64,000 nt of DNA from Clostridia bacterium. GTDB lineage: Bacteria; Bacillota; Clostridia; Oscillospirales; Acutalibacteraceae. The first letter of the stretch is position 1. Every line of letters begins with the position of its first letter. Shown here piece by piece: positions 1-7,901 of the stretch. The notes beneath the pieces were generated by a model. The model made no database searches, was not told where the DNA came from, and saw only the letters and a program-made list of their open reading frames with translations. The position numbers and the translations under genes are program-made. The stretch covers positions 57,558-121,557 of the forward strand of contig JAFTWB010000022.1 in assembly GCA_017465505.1 (NCBI GenBank), written 5' to 3'.

Positions 1-62
1 CCGCAACCGCCGCACTTAGCGGACTCGCAAAGATTCTTGGTATCAAGAGTTTTGATTGTCAT
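1..62 (-). CDS. Start of a Cys-rich SCIFF-like peptide precursor (partial)
   Basis: Only the first 20 codons lie in the window. The peptide opens MTIKTLDTKNLCESAKCGGC, with three Cys and a run of small residues. This resembles the N-terminus of SCIFF ('six cysteines in forty-five') peptides, substrates of a dedicated radical SAM maturase that makes thioether bridges and is widespread in Clostridia. An AGGAGG-type ribosome site lies 7 bases before the ATG, and a good promoter sits further upstream. The rest of the peptide and any maturase lie left of the window, so the family call is inference. Another small Cys-rich peptide remains possible. Confidence 0.5.
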   Translation of the reverse strand, partial: MTIKTLDTKNLCESAKCGGC

Positions 63-95
63 AATAAATTCCTCCGAAATTATATTTCTAAAGCT

Positions 96-124
96 ATTTT
101 ATCACGCAAAAAGCCATAAGTCAA
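96..124 (-). promoter_or_regulatory. Sigma-A promoter for the Cys-rich peptide gene
   Basis: Read on the minus strand: -35 TTGACT (119-124), 17-base spacer, -10 TAAAAT (96-101). A 12-base direct duplication just upstream (121-143) creates a second TTGACA. Confidence 0.55.
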
Positions 125-139
125 TGTTTATGTCAATGT

Positions 140-649
140 TTATATTAAAGTACCCTCAAAAATCCTTCGTGCAAGAGTAGAGTTTCGAAAACTCTTGTCG
201 TCAGACACATCCTTTATCACCTTGATAAAAGGCGGTACAGGGGGAGTTACATCTTCGCTTTCCACCTCAATTTCAAGAAAAGCCAAATCACTCCAGAAAG
301 GAAAAACGTCCAGCTCAAGAGTGTAGCCCTCATAAGAAAAAGTATATCGGGTTTTCTCAATGGGAGCAGTACCACGAGCAATGTAGGCTGAAAGCTCATT
401 AAACTCAGCCTCGGTGATGTTTTCTTCAATTTCAATCCTTGTGAGAGAGGTAACGTCCTGCTTGAAGGTTTTGCAGAAAGTCAGCTTGCCCTTTTCTTCG
501 GATTTGCGGATTCTGCACCGATACTCGGGCAGCTGAAGATAAAGCTGACAGAGCTTCTTCTCGTGAAACTCAGGCTGAGCAGAAATCACCTTTAAATCGG
601 GCATTTCAATTAAAAATTTATATTCAATTTCCAAGGGTTTGTTTGTCAT
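140..649 (-). CDS. CYTH-domain protein (triphosphate tunnel family)
   Basis: A protein of 169 residues starting MTNKPLEIEYKFLIE. The EIEYKFLI block matches the ExExK signature of CYTH / triphosphate tunnel metalloenzymes, which bind triphosphates and divalent metal inside a beta barrel. Alternating charged strands follow (CRIRKSE, LTRIEIEENI, YTLELDVF, LAFLEIEVE), as expected for the barrel. Family members hydrolyse tripolyphosphate or thiamine triphosphate, or are class IV adenylate cyclases; which applies here cannot be told. I chose the ATG at 649 because AGAGGTGG lies just upstream and the start overlaps the stop of the preceding gene as ATGA, implying translational coupling. An upstream in-frame start would lack a ribosome site. 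Confidence 0.8.
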   Translation of the reverse strand: MTNKPLEIEYKFLIEMPDLKVISAQPEFHEKKLCQLYLQLPEYRCRIRKSEEKGKLTFCKTFKQDVTSLTRIEIEENITEAEFNELSAYIARGTAPIEKTRYTFSYEGYTLELDVFPFWSDLAFLEIEVESEDVTPPVPPFIKVIKDVSDDKSFRNSTLARRIFEGTLI

Positions 650-1482
650 TTTCCACCTCTTAAGGTCAGACACAGAATCTCAGGGGGGTTATTGAACCGA
701 GGCACGGCTTGACTTGAAGAGCCCAGACCCCGTGTAACAACAAGAGTTGCCATTTCCTCCTGAAAAACACCGTAGTCATACTTGGGGAAATACCCCTGCT
801 CGGGAGCGTAAAGCCCACCTTTAAAGGGAACAATCACCTGACCGCCGTGAGTGTGACCTGAAAGCATAAGGTCAACTCCCACCTTATCCACTCCCCAGAA
901 GTAATACTCGGGACAGTGAGAAAGCAAAACTGTGAACTTGTCTGTGTCGGCAAAATCCCTGAGATACTCATTAAGGTTATCCAAACTGGGATGATATGCC
1001 GCAAGGCTTCCCAGACGGATGTCATTTTCGTTGAGGTCAACCTCAATGTACTCGTTGTGCAGAAAAGTGGTGTGCTCTTTGAGGATTTCCTCGATTTTTT
1101 CAAGATTGGCATTATCAAGCTCGTGATTTCCCAAAGTGCTGTATACAGGAGCAATTTCACAAAGCCCTTGGTAAAGAGCCTCAAAAGCGGACAAATCCGC
1201 AGAGTCACTGTTAATCATATCTCCCACAGTGAAAATCACATCAGGCTCCAGCCCTTTGACTTTTTCCAAAAGCTTTTTATTATCCTTTCCAAACACAGAC
1301 CCGTGTAAGTCGGAAAGGACAACGACCTTTGTATCTGCAGAAAGCTTATTGTCACAGATGGAGTAGTTTGTTACGGTAAGAAGGCGGTAGCTTACCAGCA
1401 CACCTACTGTGCTTAAAGCCAGAATAACCGCCAGAAAAACCGCAAAAATCACAGGAATCCATTTTGATTTTTTGGATTTCAT
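646..1482 (-). CDS. Membrane-anchored calcineurin-like phosphoesterase (YkuE-like)
   Basis: About 278 residues. An N-terminal membrane anchor (residues ~10-35) is followed by the metallophosphoesterase motifs in order: VVLSDLHGS (D-x-H), GDMIN (GD), GNHEL (GNHE), LLSHCPEYY and SGHTHGGQ (GHxH). These residues bind two metals. The layout matches YkuE/LpxH-like small phosphoesterases, with the catalytic domain outside the membrane. The substrate is unknown; phospholipid or UDP-sugar pyrophosphate esters are used by relatives. It precedes the CYTH gene with a 4-base overlap, so the two form an operon. Two in-frame starts (TTG 1488, ATG 1482) exist and neither has a clear ribosome site. Confidence 0.85.
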   Translation of the reverse strand: MKSKKSKWIPVIFAVFLAVILALSTVGVLVSYRLLTVTNYSICDNKLSADTKVVVLSDLHGSVFGKDNKKLLEKVKGLEPDVIFTVGDMINSDSADLSAFEALYQGLCEIAPVYSTLGNHELDNANLEKIEEILKEHTTFLHNEYIEVDLNENDIRLGSLAAYHPSLDNLNEYLRDFADTDKFTVLLSHCPEYYFWGVDKVGVDLMLSGHTHGGQVIVPFKGGLYAPEQGYFPKYDYGVFQEEMATLVVTRGLGSSSQAVPRFNNPPEILCLTLRGGK

Positions 1483-1509
1483 AAACAATAATTATGTTAT
1501 ATTTAGATT

Positions 1510-3066
1510 TTAAAACTTTTTGAAAAAGGAATGAAGCAAAAAGTAAAATTTTTCAATTATCTGACGAGACTTGGTTTCATTCCAGTTGGTTATTGTAATG
1601 CCTGTTTCTGAAATCTTTGGATTGCCATATTTGATAATGTCTTCATGAAACTCATCAGATATACGCTTGTTTTTTGGCGCAGTTAACATCAGATCTATTA
1701 GTAGACGATTGTTGTAGGGGATAAAGATTTCGTTGGAATATGAATGTTCGGATGTAATTACAATACCACCCCAAGCGCTATACCTAAATTCCCATAAATA
1801 CATATCACTTGCATCGTAACCGATTGGTAAATTATCAAAACCGCTCTTGTTGATAAACTCTTGAAAAATATTGTCAGTCTCTTTAGCAAGTTTGCGTTCA
1901 GTAAGGAAAATTTTGTACATGGAAGTCATTTGTCTCGGAGATAGCTTATCAGGCATTTTTTTAAGACCGAATTTTTTATAATAATTTGCTCTTCCAATTT
2001 CAGAAATCCAAGATTTGATTTCTACTTCAAATGGTTTTTGGGTATTAAAAAAAGCACGTTTTCTAACATCGTTTTTATTGCAGGTATATCCTCCGTTATT
2101 ATGTTGAAGTATTTCCCTTTGTTTCTCAATTTCAGGAAAATCATCGTCATTATCTGATATATTAAAAATTGTGTGATTTACGCCAATATGTTGTGCGATT
2201 TCGTGAGCCGCGTCAGCGTCTATTTTATCTCCCGGCATACTGCAATAGCTATAATAGAAAAATTTATCTTCAAGGCCATTTGTTGCAGCAAGTGTTGTTT
2301 TACTATCCATTCCTCCTGTTAAGGAAATAGCTGGGGTGTTCCATTTATTGGAGGCGCAAATTAAAGTGTTTTTTAAAATGGAGTGAATTTTTTCAATAAG
2401 GGCGGTGTACTCAATTTCGTTTGTACATTCGTGTATTTCTTTGGTTGGGAAGATTCGAATATAAGAAATCGATTTTTCTGAATAGTTATATAGGTGATTG
2501 GTTAAAGCACGCTTGATTTCAGAATATGGGGTTCTATCGCCAGGAAAGAATAAACCATATTTATAAAAGAATCGATAAGATTCAAAACGTTTTGTGTAGT
2601 TATCTTTTTCTAATTGAAATATGTCTGCAATTAACTGGTAATGCGAAGATAAATAAAGCCTCTCGTCGATAATTGCATATGTGCAAAATAACATTTCAGT
2701 TGGGTCCGTAATGAAGCTGATATTATTATTATGAATATATCCTATAAAAAAATCGCCAGTAAATTCGTTTATTGTATCTATGCATAGTTGATTTTTTTGT
2801 TTGGTTTTGTTAAATAATTCGTTTACAATTTCAATTTCATTGTACTGCATGGTGAAAGGATTGATGCAGTTGCCAATTAAGAAAAGAACTGAATTATCGT
2901 CGCCATAGTAATAGAAATGTTGTTCTTTATGTATATATATATAATATCGACCAAACTTATGCATATTAAAATATTCTAAAAAAGGATAAGCGGTGATATC
3001 GGACAAATCACGTTCTGATATAAGATAGCCACGACAAAATAGTTTATCAATATAATTATTCGACAC
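1510..3066 (-). CDS. Asparagine-synthetase-like protein, AT-rich, probably foreign
   Basis: 518 residues with a GTG start preceded by GGGGTG. Residues 248-255 (SLTGGMDS) form the PP-loop that binds ATP in asparagine synthetase-type amidoligases. The N-terminal half resembles a glutaminase-fold domain but does not begin with the catalytic Cys2, so it probably lacks glutamine hydrolysis. Relatives act in lasso-peptide cyclisation, sugar amidation in surface polysaccharides, and other amide-bond chemistry. Its base composition is far more AT-rich than the genes on either side and its codons favour A/T at third positions, which suggests recent acquisition. Neighbours make cell-envelope precursors, so surface-glycan amidation is a guess. 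No lasso precursor or B1/protease gene was seen beside it. Confidence 0.7.
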   Translation of the reverse strand: MSNNYIDKLFCRGYLISERDLSDITAYPFLEYFNMHKFGRYYIYIHKEQHFYYYGDDNSVLFLIGNCINPFTMQYNEIEIVNELFNKTKQKNQLCIDTINEFTGDFFIGYIHNNNISFITDPTEMLFCTYAIIDERLYLSSHYQLIADIFQLEKDNYTKRFESYRFFYKYGLFFPGDRTPYSEIKRALTNHLYNYSEKSISYIRIFPTKEIHECTNEIEYTALIEKIHSILKNTLICASNKWNTPAISLTGGMDSKTTLAATNGLEDKFFYYSYCSMPGDKIDADAAHEIAQHIGVNHTIFNISDNDDDFPEIEKQREILQHNNGGYTCNKNDVRKRAFFNTQKPFEVEIKSWISEIGRANYYKKFGLKKMPDKLSPRQMTSMYKIFLTERKLAKETDNIFQEFINKSGFDNLPIGYDASDMYLWEFRYSAWGGIVITSEHSYSNEIFIPYNNRLLIDLMLTAPKNKRISDEFHEDIIKYGNPKISETGITITNWNETKSRQIIEKFYFLLHSFFKKF

Positions 3067-3153
3067 ATTAACACCCCGTTGTTTAAGAAGTTTTCTGGTT
3101 AATTTATCTCCAAATATTTTATCAAATCTTTATTGATTTTGCGGAAAGTATCT

Positions 3154-4200
3154 TTATTTTGAAAGTCCTGCGGAAGCGATAAGCTCATCCATCAGTTTTT
3201 CGATAGAAAAGCCTACCTCACCCATCATCATCGGATACATACTGATTTGTGTAAAGCCGGGGAGAGTGTTGATTTCGTTGAACACCACCCTGCCTGATTC
3301 TTCCATAAAGAAGTCAACTCTGGAAAGGCCTGAGCAGCCTAAAACTCTGAAAATCTTCTCGGCATAGTCCTTGACCTTTTCGTTGACGCCTTGGGGAATA
3401 TCCGGGTGGAGGACTGTCTTGGAGTCAGCGTTGTTGTACTTGGCTTCATAGCTGTAAAAAACGTCGCCTGCCACGGCTTCTCCTGCGTTGGAGCAGGTGA
3501 TGTTGCCATTTTTTTCAAAAACCGCACACTCAAGCTCTCTGCCCTTGATGGTTTCCTCAATAAGCACCTTGGAGTCGTGCTTTAGGGCGAGATTTACGGC
3601 GTTAATAAGCTCGTTTCGGTTCTCTGCCTTGGAAACACCCTGAGAAGAGCCGGATTTACAGGGCTTTACAAACATAGGGTAGCCCAGCTTCTTTTCAGCT
3701 TCTTCTATGTAAGAGGTATTATCACCCTCTCTTACTAAAACGTAGTCTGCCTGAGGGATTTCCTTAAGACTTTCAACGATGATTTTTGTATAGGCCTTAT
3801 CCATAGAAACTGAGGAAGCCACAACACCGCAACCTACATAGGGGATGGAGCAAAGCTCAAAAAGCCCCTGAATTGTGCCGTCTTCACCGTTTTTGCCGTG
3901 AAGCACAGGGATGATAGTGTCGATTTTTATAGTGGTGTTGTTTTTGTCGAGAAGCACAAGGCCTTTGTTGGGAAACAGCATACAAGCTACGTTGGAAGGT
4001 TCAGAGTCCCATTTGCAGGCAGGAATCAGACCGGTGTCCCCAGTGTAATAAACCCAGTCGCCGTTTTTCTTTATGCCTACAAGATGTTTTGTGTATTTTT
4101 CGTCACTTACGTTTTTGATGAAGTTCATTACAGATTTGCAGGAAACTTCATGCTCGGTGGAATTGCCGCCGAAAATAATTAAAATTGATTTTTTTGTCAT
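3154..4200 (-). CDS. ddl: D-alanine--D-alanine ligase
   Basis: 348 residues, an ATP-grasp enzyme that joins two D-Ala for peptidoglycan precursors. Visible motifs are FGGNSTEHEVS near the N-terminus, LHGKNGEDGTIQG (P-loop-like substrate region), FVKPCKSGSSQG, LIEETIKGRELE, and RVDFFMEESG..NEINTLPGF (metal and ATP ligands). The YEAKY segment keeps the Tyr of D-Ala-D-Ala enzymes rather than the His of VanA-type D-Ala-D-Lac ligases. It lies 14 bases downstream of the 2-hydroxyacid dehydrogenase gene, probably in one transcript. The name is secure; a depsipeptide or D-Ser specificity is not supported by the residues seen. Confidence 0.93.
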   Translation of the reverse strand: MTKKSILIIFGGNSTEHEVSCKSVMNFIKNVSDEKYTKHLVGIKKNGDWVYYTGDTGLIPACKWDSEPSNVACMLFPNKGLVLLDKNNTTIKIDTIIPVLHGKNGEDGTIQGLFELCSIPYVGCGVVASSVSMDKAYTKIIVESLKEIPQADYVLVREGDNTSYIEEAEKKLGYPMFVKPCKSGSSQGVSKAENRNELINAVNLALKHDSKVLIEETIKGRELECAVFEKNGNITCSNAGEAVAGDVFYSYEAKYNNADSKTVLHPDIPQGVNEKVKDYAEKIFRVLGCSGLSRVDFFMEESGRVVFNEINTLPGFTQISMYPMMMGEVGFSIEKLMDELIASAGLSK

Positions 4201-4214
4201 AATATACCTTCTGT

Positions 4215-5129
4215 TTAGTTTTTACCGTAATCAAATTCGGTGAGATTTTTATGTATAAGGGCAAAAAGCCTGTCGTTTACTGCGTCGGATACGAAGCTGT
4301 TGTGAGGAGTTATTAGGACTCTCTCGGCCTGCCATAAGGGATTTTCAGAGGAAAGAGGCTCTTCTTCAAAAACATCCAGAGCCACTCCTGAAAGCTTGCC
4401 GTCGTGTAAAGCTTTCAGCAGGTCAATTTCATTTATAACTTTTCCTCTTGAAATGTTTATAAGAACTGCGTCATCTTTGAAATGAGCAAGAGTTTCGCTG
4501 TTTATAAGGTGGTGAGTTTTTTCAGTAAAAGGCAGACAAAGGACTACAACGTCGCTGAGTCTGAGGGCAGTGTTTAAACTGTCCATATAGAAAAACTCGT
4601 CAACAAAAGGAGATTTTGAATCGAAAATATCAGCACCCAGCACCTTTGTGCCGAAGGCCTTGAAGCGTTTGGCACACTCCTGACCGATGTTTCCCACACC
4701 TATAATAAGTACGGACTTGCCGTAAAGCTCCCGAAGATTTCTGTTTTTCTCCCATTTTGAAGCTTCCTGTTTTTTGAAAAAGAAGTGGGAGCTTTTGTAA
4801 ATTTCAAGGGTTTTCAGCACTGCCCACTCGGCCATTGGGATGTTGTAAACCCCTTTTGCATTGAAAAGAGCAATGCCTTTCTGGGCAAAAAGGCTCACAG
4901 GGACTCTGTCGTAGCCTGCACTGGTAAGCTGAACCGCCTTGAGGTTTTTGAAATCCTCTACGTTGTTATGAAGGAAAAGGCCGTTGCATACCACTGCGTC
5001 AAACCGTGAACAGTCGATACTCAGCTTTTCCAGTTCATTCTGGACAAAGGTTATTTCAAAACCGCTGTTTTTAAGAGCGGCCTTCTGCTGTTGAGAATAA
5101 TTAAAGGCTCCTGTTAAAAGAAGTTTCAC
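4215..5129 (-). CDS. D-isomer specific 2-hydroxyacid dehydrogenase
   Basis: 304 residues. The NAD-binding Rossmann motif is GVGNIGQECAKRF, followed by D of VLGAD. The catalytic-domain blocks are INISRGKVINE (active-site Arg), ALDVFEEEPL (Glu) and ITPHNSF (His). The family reduces 2-keto acids to D-2-hydroxy acids or the reverse (D-lactate, D-glycerate, phosphoglycerate). The exact substrate is unknown. It is flanked by ddl and a sugar transferase on the same strand. In VanHA operons a D-lactate dehydrogenase precedes the ligase, which makes the pairing notable, but this ligase looks like a normal D-Ala-D-Ala enzyme and no VanX is nearby. Confidence 0.85.
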   Translation of the reverse strand: MKLLLTGAFNYSQQQKAALKNSGFEITFVQNELEKLSIDCSRFDAVVCNGLFLHNNVEDFKNLKAVQLTSAGYDRVPVSLFAQKGIALFNAKGVYNIPMAEWAVLKTLEIYKSSHFFFKKQEASKWEKNRNLRELYGKSVLIIGVGNIGQECAKRFKAFGTKVLGADIFDSKSPFVDEFFYMDSLNTALRLSDVVVLCLPFTEKTHHLINSETLAHFKDDAVLINISRGKVINEIDLLKALHDGKLSGVALDVFEEEPLSSENPLWQAERVLITPHNSFVSDAVNDRLFALIHKNLTEFDYGKN

Positions 5130-5157
5130 TTCGTGTCACCTCAGATTGTGTGAATAA

Positions 5158-5793
5158 TTACTTTTCCACGGCTTCTCTTTTTTCTGCCTGAGCTTTTGCG
5201 GCGGTTTCGCCTGTGTTTTCGTTGTCGGCGTTTTTAAGCACCTTGAAAATTGAAATAAAGAAAATTTTGAAGTCAAGGCTGAAAGAAATGTTGCGGGTGT
5301 ACCACACGTTGAGCTCAATTCTTTTGTTCCACTCCACGTCTTTTCTGCCGTTTATCTGTGCCCAGCCTGTAACACCGGGGCGAACATCAAACATATGCCT
5401 CTGCTCCTCGGTGTAATCTTCCAGAGGCCAGGGGTGGTATGTAAGGGGAGGACGAGGGCCGATAATGCTCATATCGCCTTTGAGAATATTTACAAGCTGA
5501 GGAAGCTCATCGATACTTGTGGCACGGATGAATTTACCCACTTTGGTAACTCTGGAGTCGCCTTTTCCCGAGTAAACGCCGCTGCCTGTATGCTCTGCAC
5601 CTACGCACATACTGCGGAATTTATAAATATCGAAGACCTTACCATCCTTGCCCAGACGCTTTTGTTTGAAAATAACAGGGCCCTTTGAGTCGATTTTAAT
5701 AAGGAGAGACGTAATCAGAAGCACAGGAGACAAAATAATAAGCCCCAGAAGGGAAATGACAATGTCAGCGCTGCGTTTGAAAAATTTATACAT
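5158..5793 (-). CDS. Polyprenyl-phosphate priming sugar transferase (PglC/WcaJ family)
   Basis: About 211 residues from the chosen ATG. A single hydrophobic reentrant segment (ISLLGLIILSPVLL) follows FKRSADIV. The catalytic blocks are KRLGKDGKVFDIYKFRSM, TSIDELPQLVNILKGDMS and GPRPPLTY. Then comes the conserved RPGVTGWAQING and a final amphipathic segment. Such enzymes move a sugar-phosphate from a UDP-sugar to undecaprenyl phosphate and so start surface glycan synthesis. The divergent gene encodes a PglF/CapD-type dehydratase that would supply the UDP-sugar. The ATG at 5793 is preferred (AAGGGG 9 bases upstream) over an upstream start at 5832 without a ribosome site. The Ala/Glu/Lys-rich tail is unusual. 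Confidence 0.88.
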   Translation of the reverse strand: MYKFFKRSADIVISLLGLIILSPVLLITSLLIKIDSKGPVIFKQKRLGKDGKVFDIYKFRSMCVGAEHTGSGVYSGKGDSRVTKVGKFIRATSIDELPQLVNILKGDMSIIGPRPPLTYHPWPLEDYTEEQRHMFDVRPGVTGWAQINGRKDVEWNKRIELNVWYTRNISFSLDFKIFFISIFKVLKNADNENTGETAAKAQAEKREAVEK

Positions 5794-5837
5794 ATCCTCT
5801 ACCCCTTGGAATGTAATCGGACAATAAGTCATTTTAC

Positions 5838-5865
5838 ATTATATCATATTACATAAGAAAATCAA
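5838..5865 (-). promoter_or_regulatory. Sigma-A promoter for the envelope-precursor operon
   Basis: Minus strand: -35 TTGATT (5860-5865), 16-base spacer, -10 TATAAT (5838-5843), 45 bases before the sugar transferase start. Confidence 0.6.
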
Positions 5866-5892
5866 CGGAAAAAGTTTATAAAAATTCTTTAA

Positions 5893-5921
5893 TTGACAAT
5901 AGTGTTTATAAGTTGTATAAT
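5893..5921 (+). promoter_or_regulatory. Sigma-A promoter for the dehydratase-glmS operon
   Basis: Consensus TTGACA (5893-5898), 17-base spacer, TATAAT (5916-5921), 46 bases before the ATG at 5968. It is divergent from the promoter at 5838-5865. Confidence 0.75.
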
Positions 5922-5967
5922 TTAACTGTATAACTATGCTTATTTTTGTCCTGATGAGGTAAAATTG

Positions 5968-7866
5968 ATGAAAAAGTTCAGTTCCCGTAAGGGTTTTCTG
6001 CTTATAGCAGATATACTTATCACCGCAGTTTCGGGCACCTTTGTAAACCTGGCACTGATGTGGGTTGATATCGCCAAAGGAAGCTTTTCTTTAAGCGTTC
6101 CCTGGTCTACCCTGACTTTGGTTTTAGGTATTACTGTTTTGTTTGCCCTTTTATTATTGCTCAGCTTTGGCTCATATTCTTTCTTCTGGCGGCTTTTCGG
6201 CAGAAAGGACTATATGGTTTGTGCACTTGCCGTAACCTGTGCCTTTGCCTTAAGCGGAGTATTCCTGTATTATTTCAAGGCTTTTGACAATGGTTTTCCC
6301 TGGCTTTATATGATTTGCTCCTACCTTATGACAGTCTGTGCTATGGTTCTTATAAGATACGCTTTCAAGAAAGCTATCATAAGGCTTACCGAGGTAGGCA
6401 GAGAAGAAAACGGCAGACGAACTCTTATTGTTGGTGCAGGTCAGGCGGCTAAGCTTATTCTTGCTGACATCGAAAGTGCAAAAAGCGACCCCAACAATCC
6501 CTCTCACGACATTATTCCTGTTTGCCTTGTTGACGATAACCGTGCCAAATACGGCACAAAGCTCAGCGGTGTGCCGGTTCTCGGCAACACTCAGGACATT
6601 CCTCAGCTTTGTAAGGCAAGCAATATTTCCCTTATTCTTTTTGCCATTCCTTCCTGTAGTGACGAAGAGAGAAAGCATATTCTTGAGATTTGCTCCAAAA
6701 CTCAGTGCAGTATCAAAATGGTGCCTTATCTGAGTAATCTTTTCTTTGATGAATCCAGCAGAGGTAAGGGACTTTTAAAACAGGTTCAGGACATTAAAAT
6801 CGAGGACCTTCTTGGCAGAGAGCCTATCTCCTTTGACAGAAAAAAAGTCAAGGAGTTTATCAAGGGCAAGGTTTGTATGGTTACAGGCGGCGGCGGTTCA
6901 ATCGGCTCTGAGCTTGTAAGGCAGATTGCAAATTACGACCCCAAGCAGGTTATCATTGTTGATATTTATGAAAATAATGCCTACGATATTCAGCAGGAGC
7001 TGATTTTAGAGCACGAGGACAGCCTTAATCTGGTTACTCTCATTGCTTCTGTCAGGGATTATGATAAGATGGAAAGCATTTTCAAGGAGTATAAGCCTGA
7101 TATTGTCTTCCACGCAGCGGCTCACAAGCACGTTCCCTTAATGGAAACTTCTCCTGAAGAGGCCGTTAAGAATAATATTTTCGGTACTTATAACGTAGCT
7201 ACTCTGGCTGAAAATTACTCAGTAGAAAAGTTTGTTATGATTTCCACCGATAAGGCGGTTAACCCCACAAATGTTATGGGTGCAACCAAAAGGTGCTGCG
7301 AAATGATTGCCCAGTACAAGGCTCAGCACAGCACAAAAACCGATTTTGTTACCACAAGATTCGGTAATGTTTTAGGCTCAAACGGTTCGGTTATTCCTCT
7401 TTTCCGTCGTCAGATTGAAAGCGGCAAGGCGGTTACCGTTACCCACCCCGATATTATCCGCTACTTTATGACTATCCCCGAGGCAGTGTCACTTGTGCTT
7501 CAGGCAGGTGCTATGGCTCAGGGCGGCGAGATTTTCGTTCTTGATATGGGTGACCCTGTTAAGATTACTACTCTGGCAGAAAACCTTATCAGAATGTACG
7601 GCAAGGTGCCTTACAGGGATGTTGAGATTAAATTTACAGGTCTTCGTCCCGGCGAGAAGCTTTTTGAGGAGCTTCTTATGAACGAAGAGGGTCTTAAATC
7701 CACAGAAAACAAAAAAATCTTCATTGGCAACCAGATTGCCATTGATGAAGAAACCCTGCTTTCTCAGCTTTCTCAGCTCAGAAAGTACGCAGAAGATAAC
7801 GACAGTGAAAAGGTTGTGCAGATGCTTTCGGCAATTGTGCCCACCTTTAAACATACAATTAACTGA
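5968..7866 (+). CDS. Membrane nucleotide-sugar 4,6-dehydratase (PglF/CapD/FlaA1 type)
   Basis: 632 residues. Four membrane helices occupy roughly residues 8-130. A first Rossmann-like domain starts at TLIVGAGQAAKL (~150). The catalytic SDR domain starts at VTGGGGSIGSELVRQ (~307), followed by HAAAHKHVPLME, STDKAV, the catalytic Lys in GATKR, and RFGNVLGS. This is the UDP-GlcNAc 4,6-dehydratase architecture, giving the keto-sugar for diNAcBac, QuiNAc or FucNAc. With the divergent priming transferase and the downstream glmS, the locus would supply and load an amino-sugar on undecaprenyl phosphate. The start is the ATG in the TTGATG context; AGGT lies 8 bases upstream. Confidence 0.9.
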   Translation: MKKFSSRKGFLLIADILITAVSGTFVNLALMWVDIAKGSFSLSVPWSTLTLVLGITVLFALLLLLSFGSYSFFWRLFGRKDYMVCALAVTCAFALSGVFLYYFKAFDNGFPWLYMICSYLMTVCAMVLIRYAFKKAIIRLTEVGREENGRRTLIVGAGQAAKLILADIESAKSDPNNPSHDIIPVCLVDDNRAKYGTKLSGVPVLGNTQDIPQLCKASNISLILFAIPSCSDEERKHILEICSKTQCSIKMVPYLSNLFFDESSRGKGLLKQVQDIKIEDLLGREPISFDRKKVKEFIKGKVCMVTGGGGSIGSELVRQIANYDPKQVIIVDIYENNAYDIQQELILEHEDSLNLVTLIASVRDYDKMESIFKEYKPDIVFHAAAHKHVPLMETSPEEAVKNNIFGTYNVATLAENYSVEKFVMISTDKAVNPTNVMGATKRCCEMIAQYKAQHSTKTDFVTTRFGNVLGSNGSVIPLFRRQIESGKAVTVTHPDIIRYFMTIPEAVSLVLQAGAMAQGGEIFVLDMGDPVKITTLAENLIRMYGKVPYRDVEIKFTGLRPGEKLFEELLMNEEGLKSTENKKIFIGNQIAIDEETLLSQLSQLRKYAEDNDSEKVVQMLSAIVPTFKHTIN

Positions 7867-7901
7867 CGCAACCCAAATTCACTTTGTAAAGGAGATTTCC
7901 T

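Noticed and set aside
1510-3066. Lasso-peptide cyclase locus
   Set aside because: No precursor, leader-binding B1 or transglutaminase-like B2 gene flanks it.
3154-5129. VanHA-type vancomycin resistance
   Set aside because: The ligase keeps the Tyr-containing loop and ELE block of D-Ala-D-Ala enzymes, and no VanX, VanR/S or VanZ is nearby.
7867-7901. glmS ribozyme
   Set aside because: Only 35 bases separate glmS from the upstream gene, too few for the ~150-base ribozyme, and none of its core is visible.
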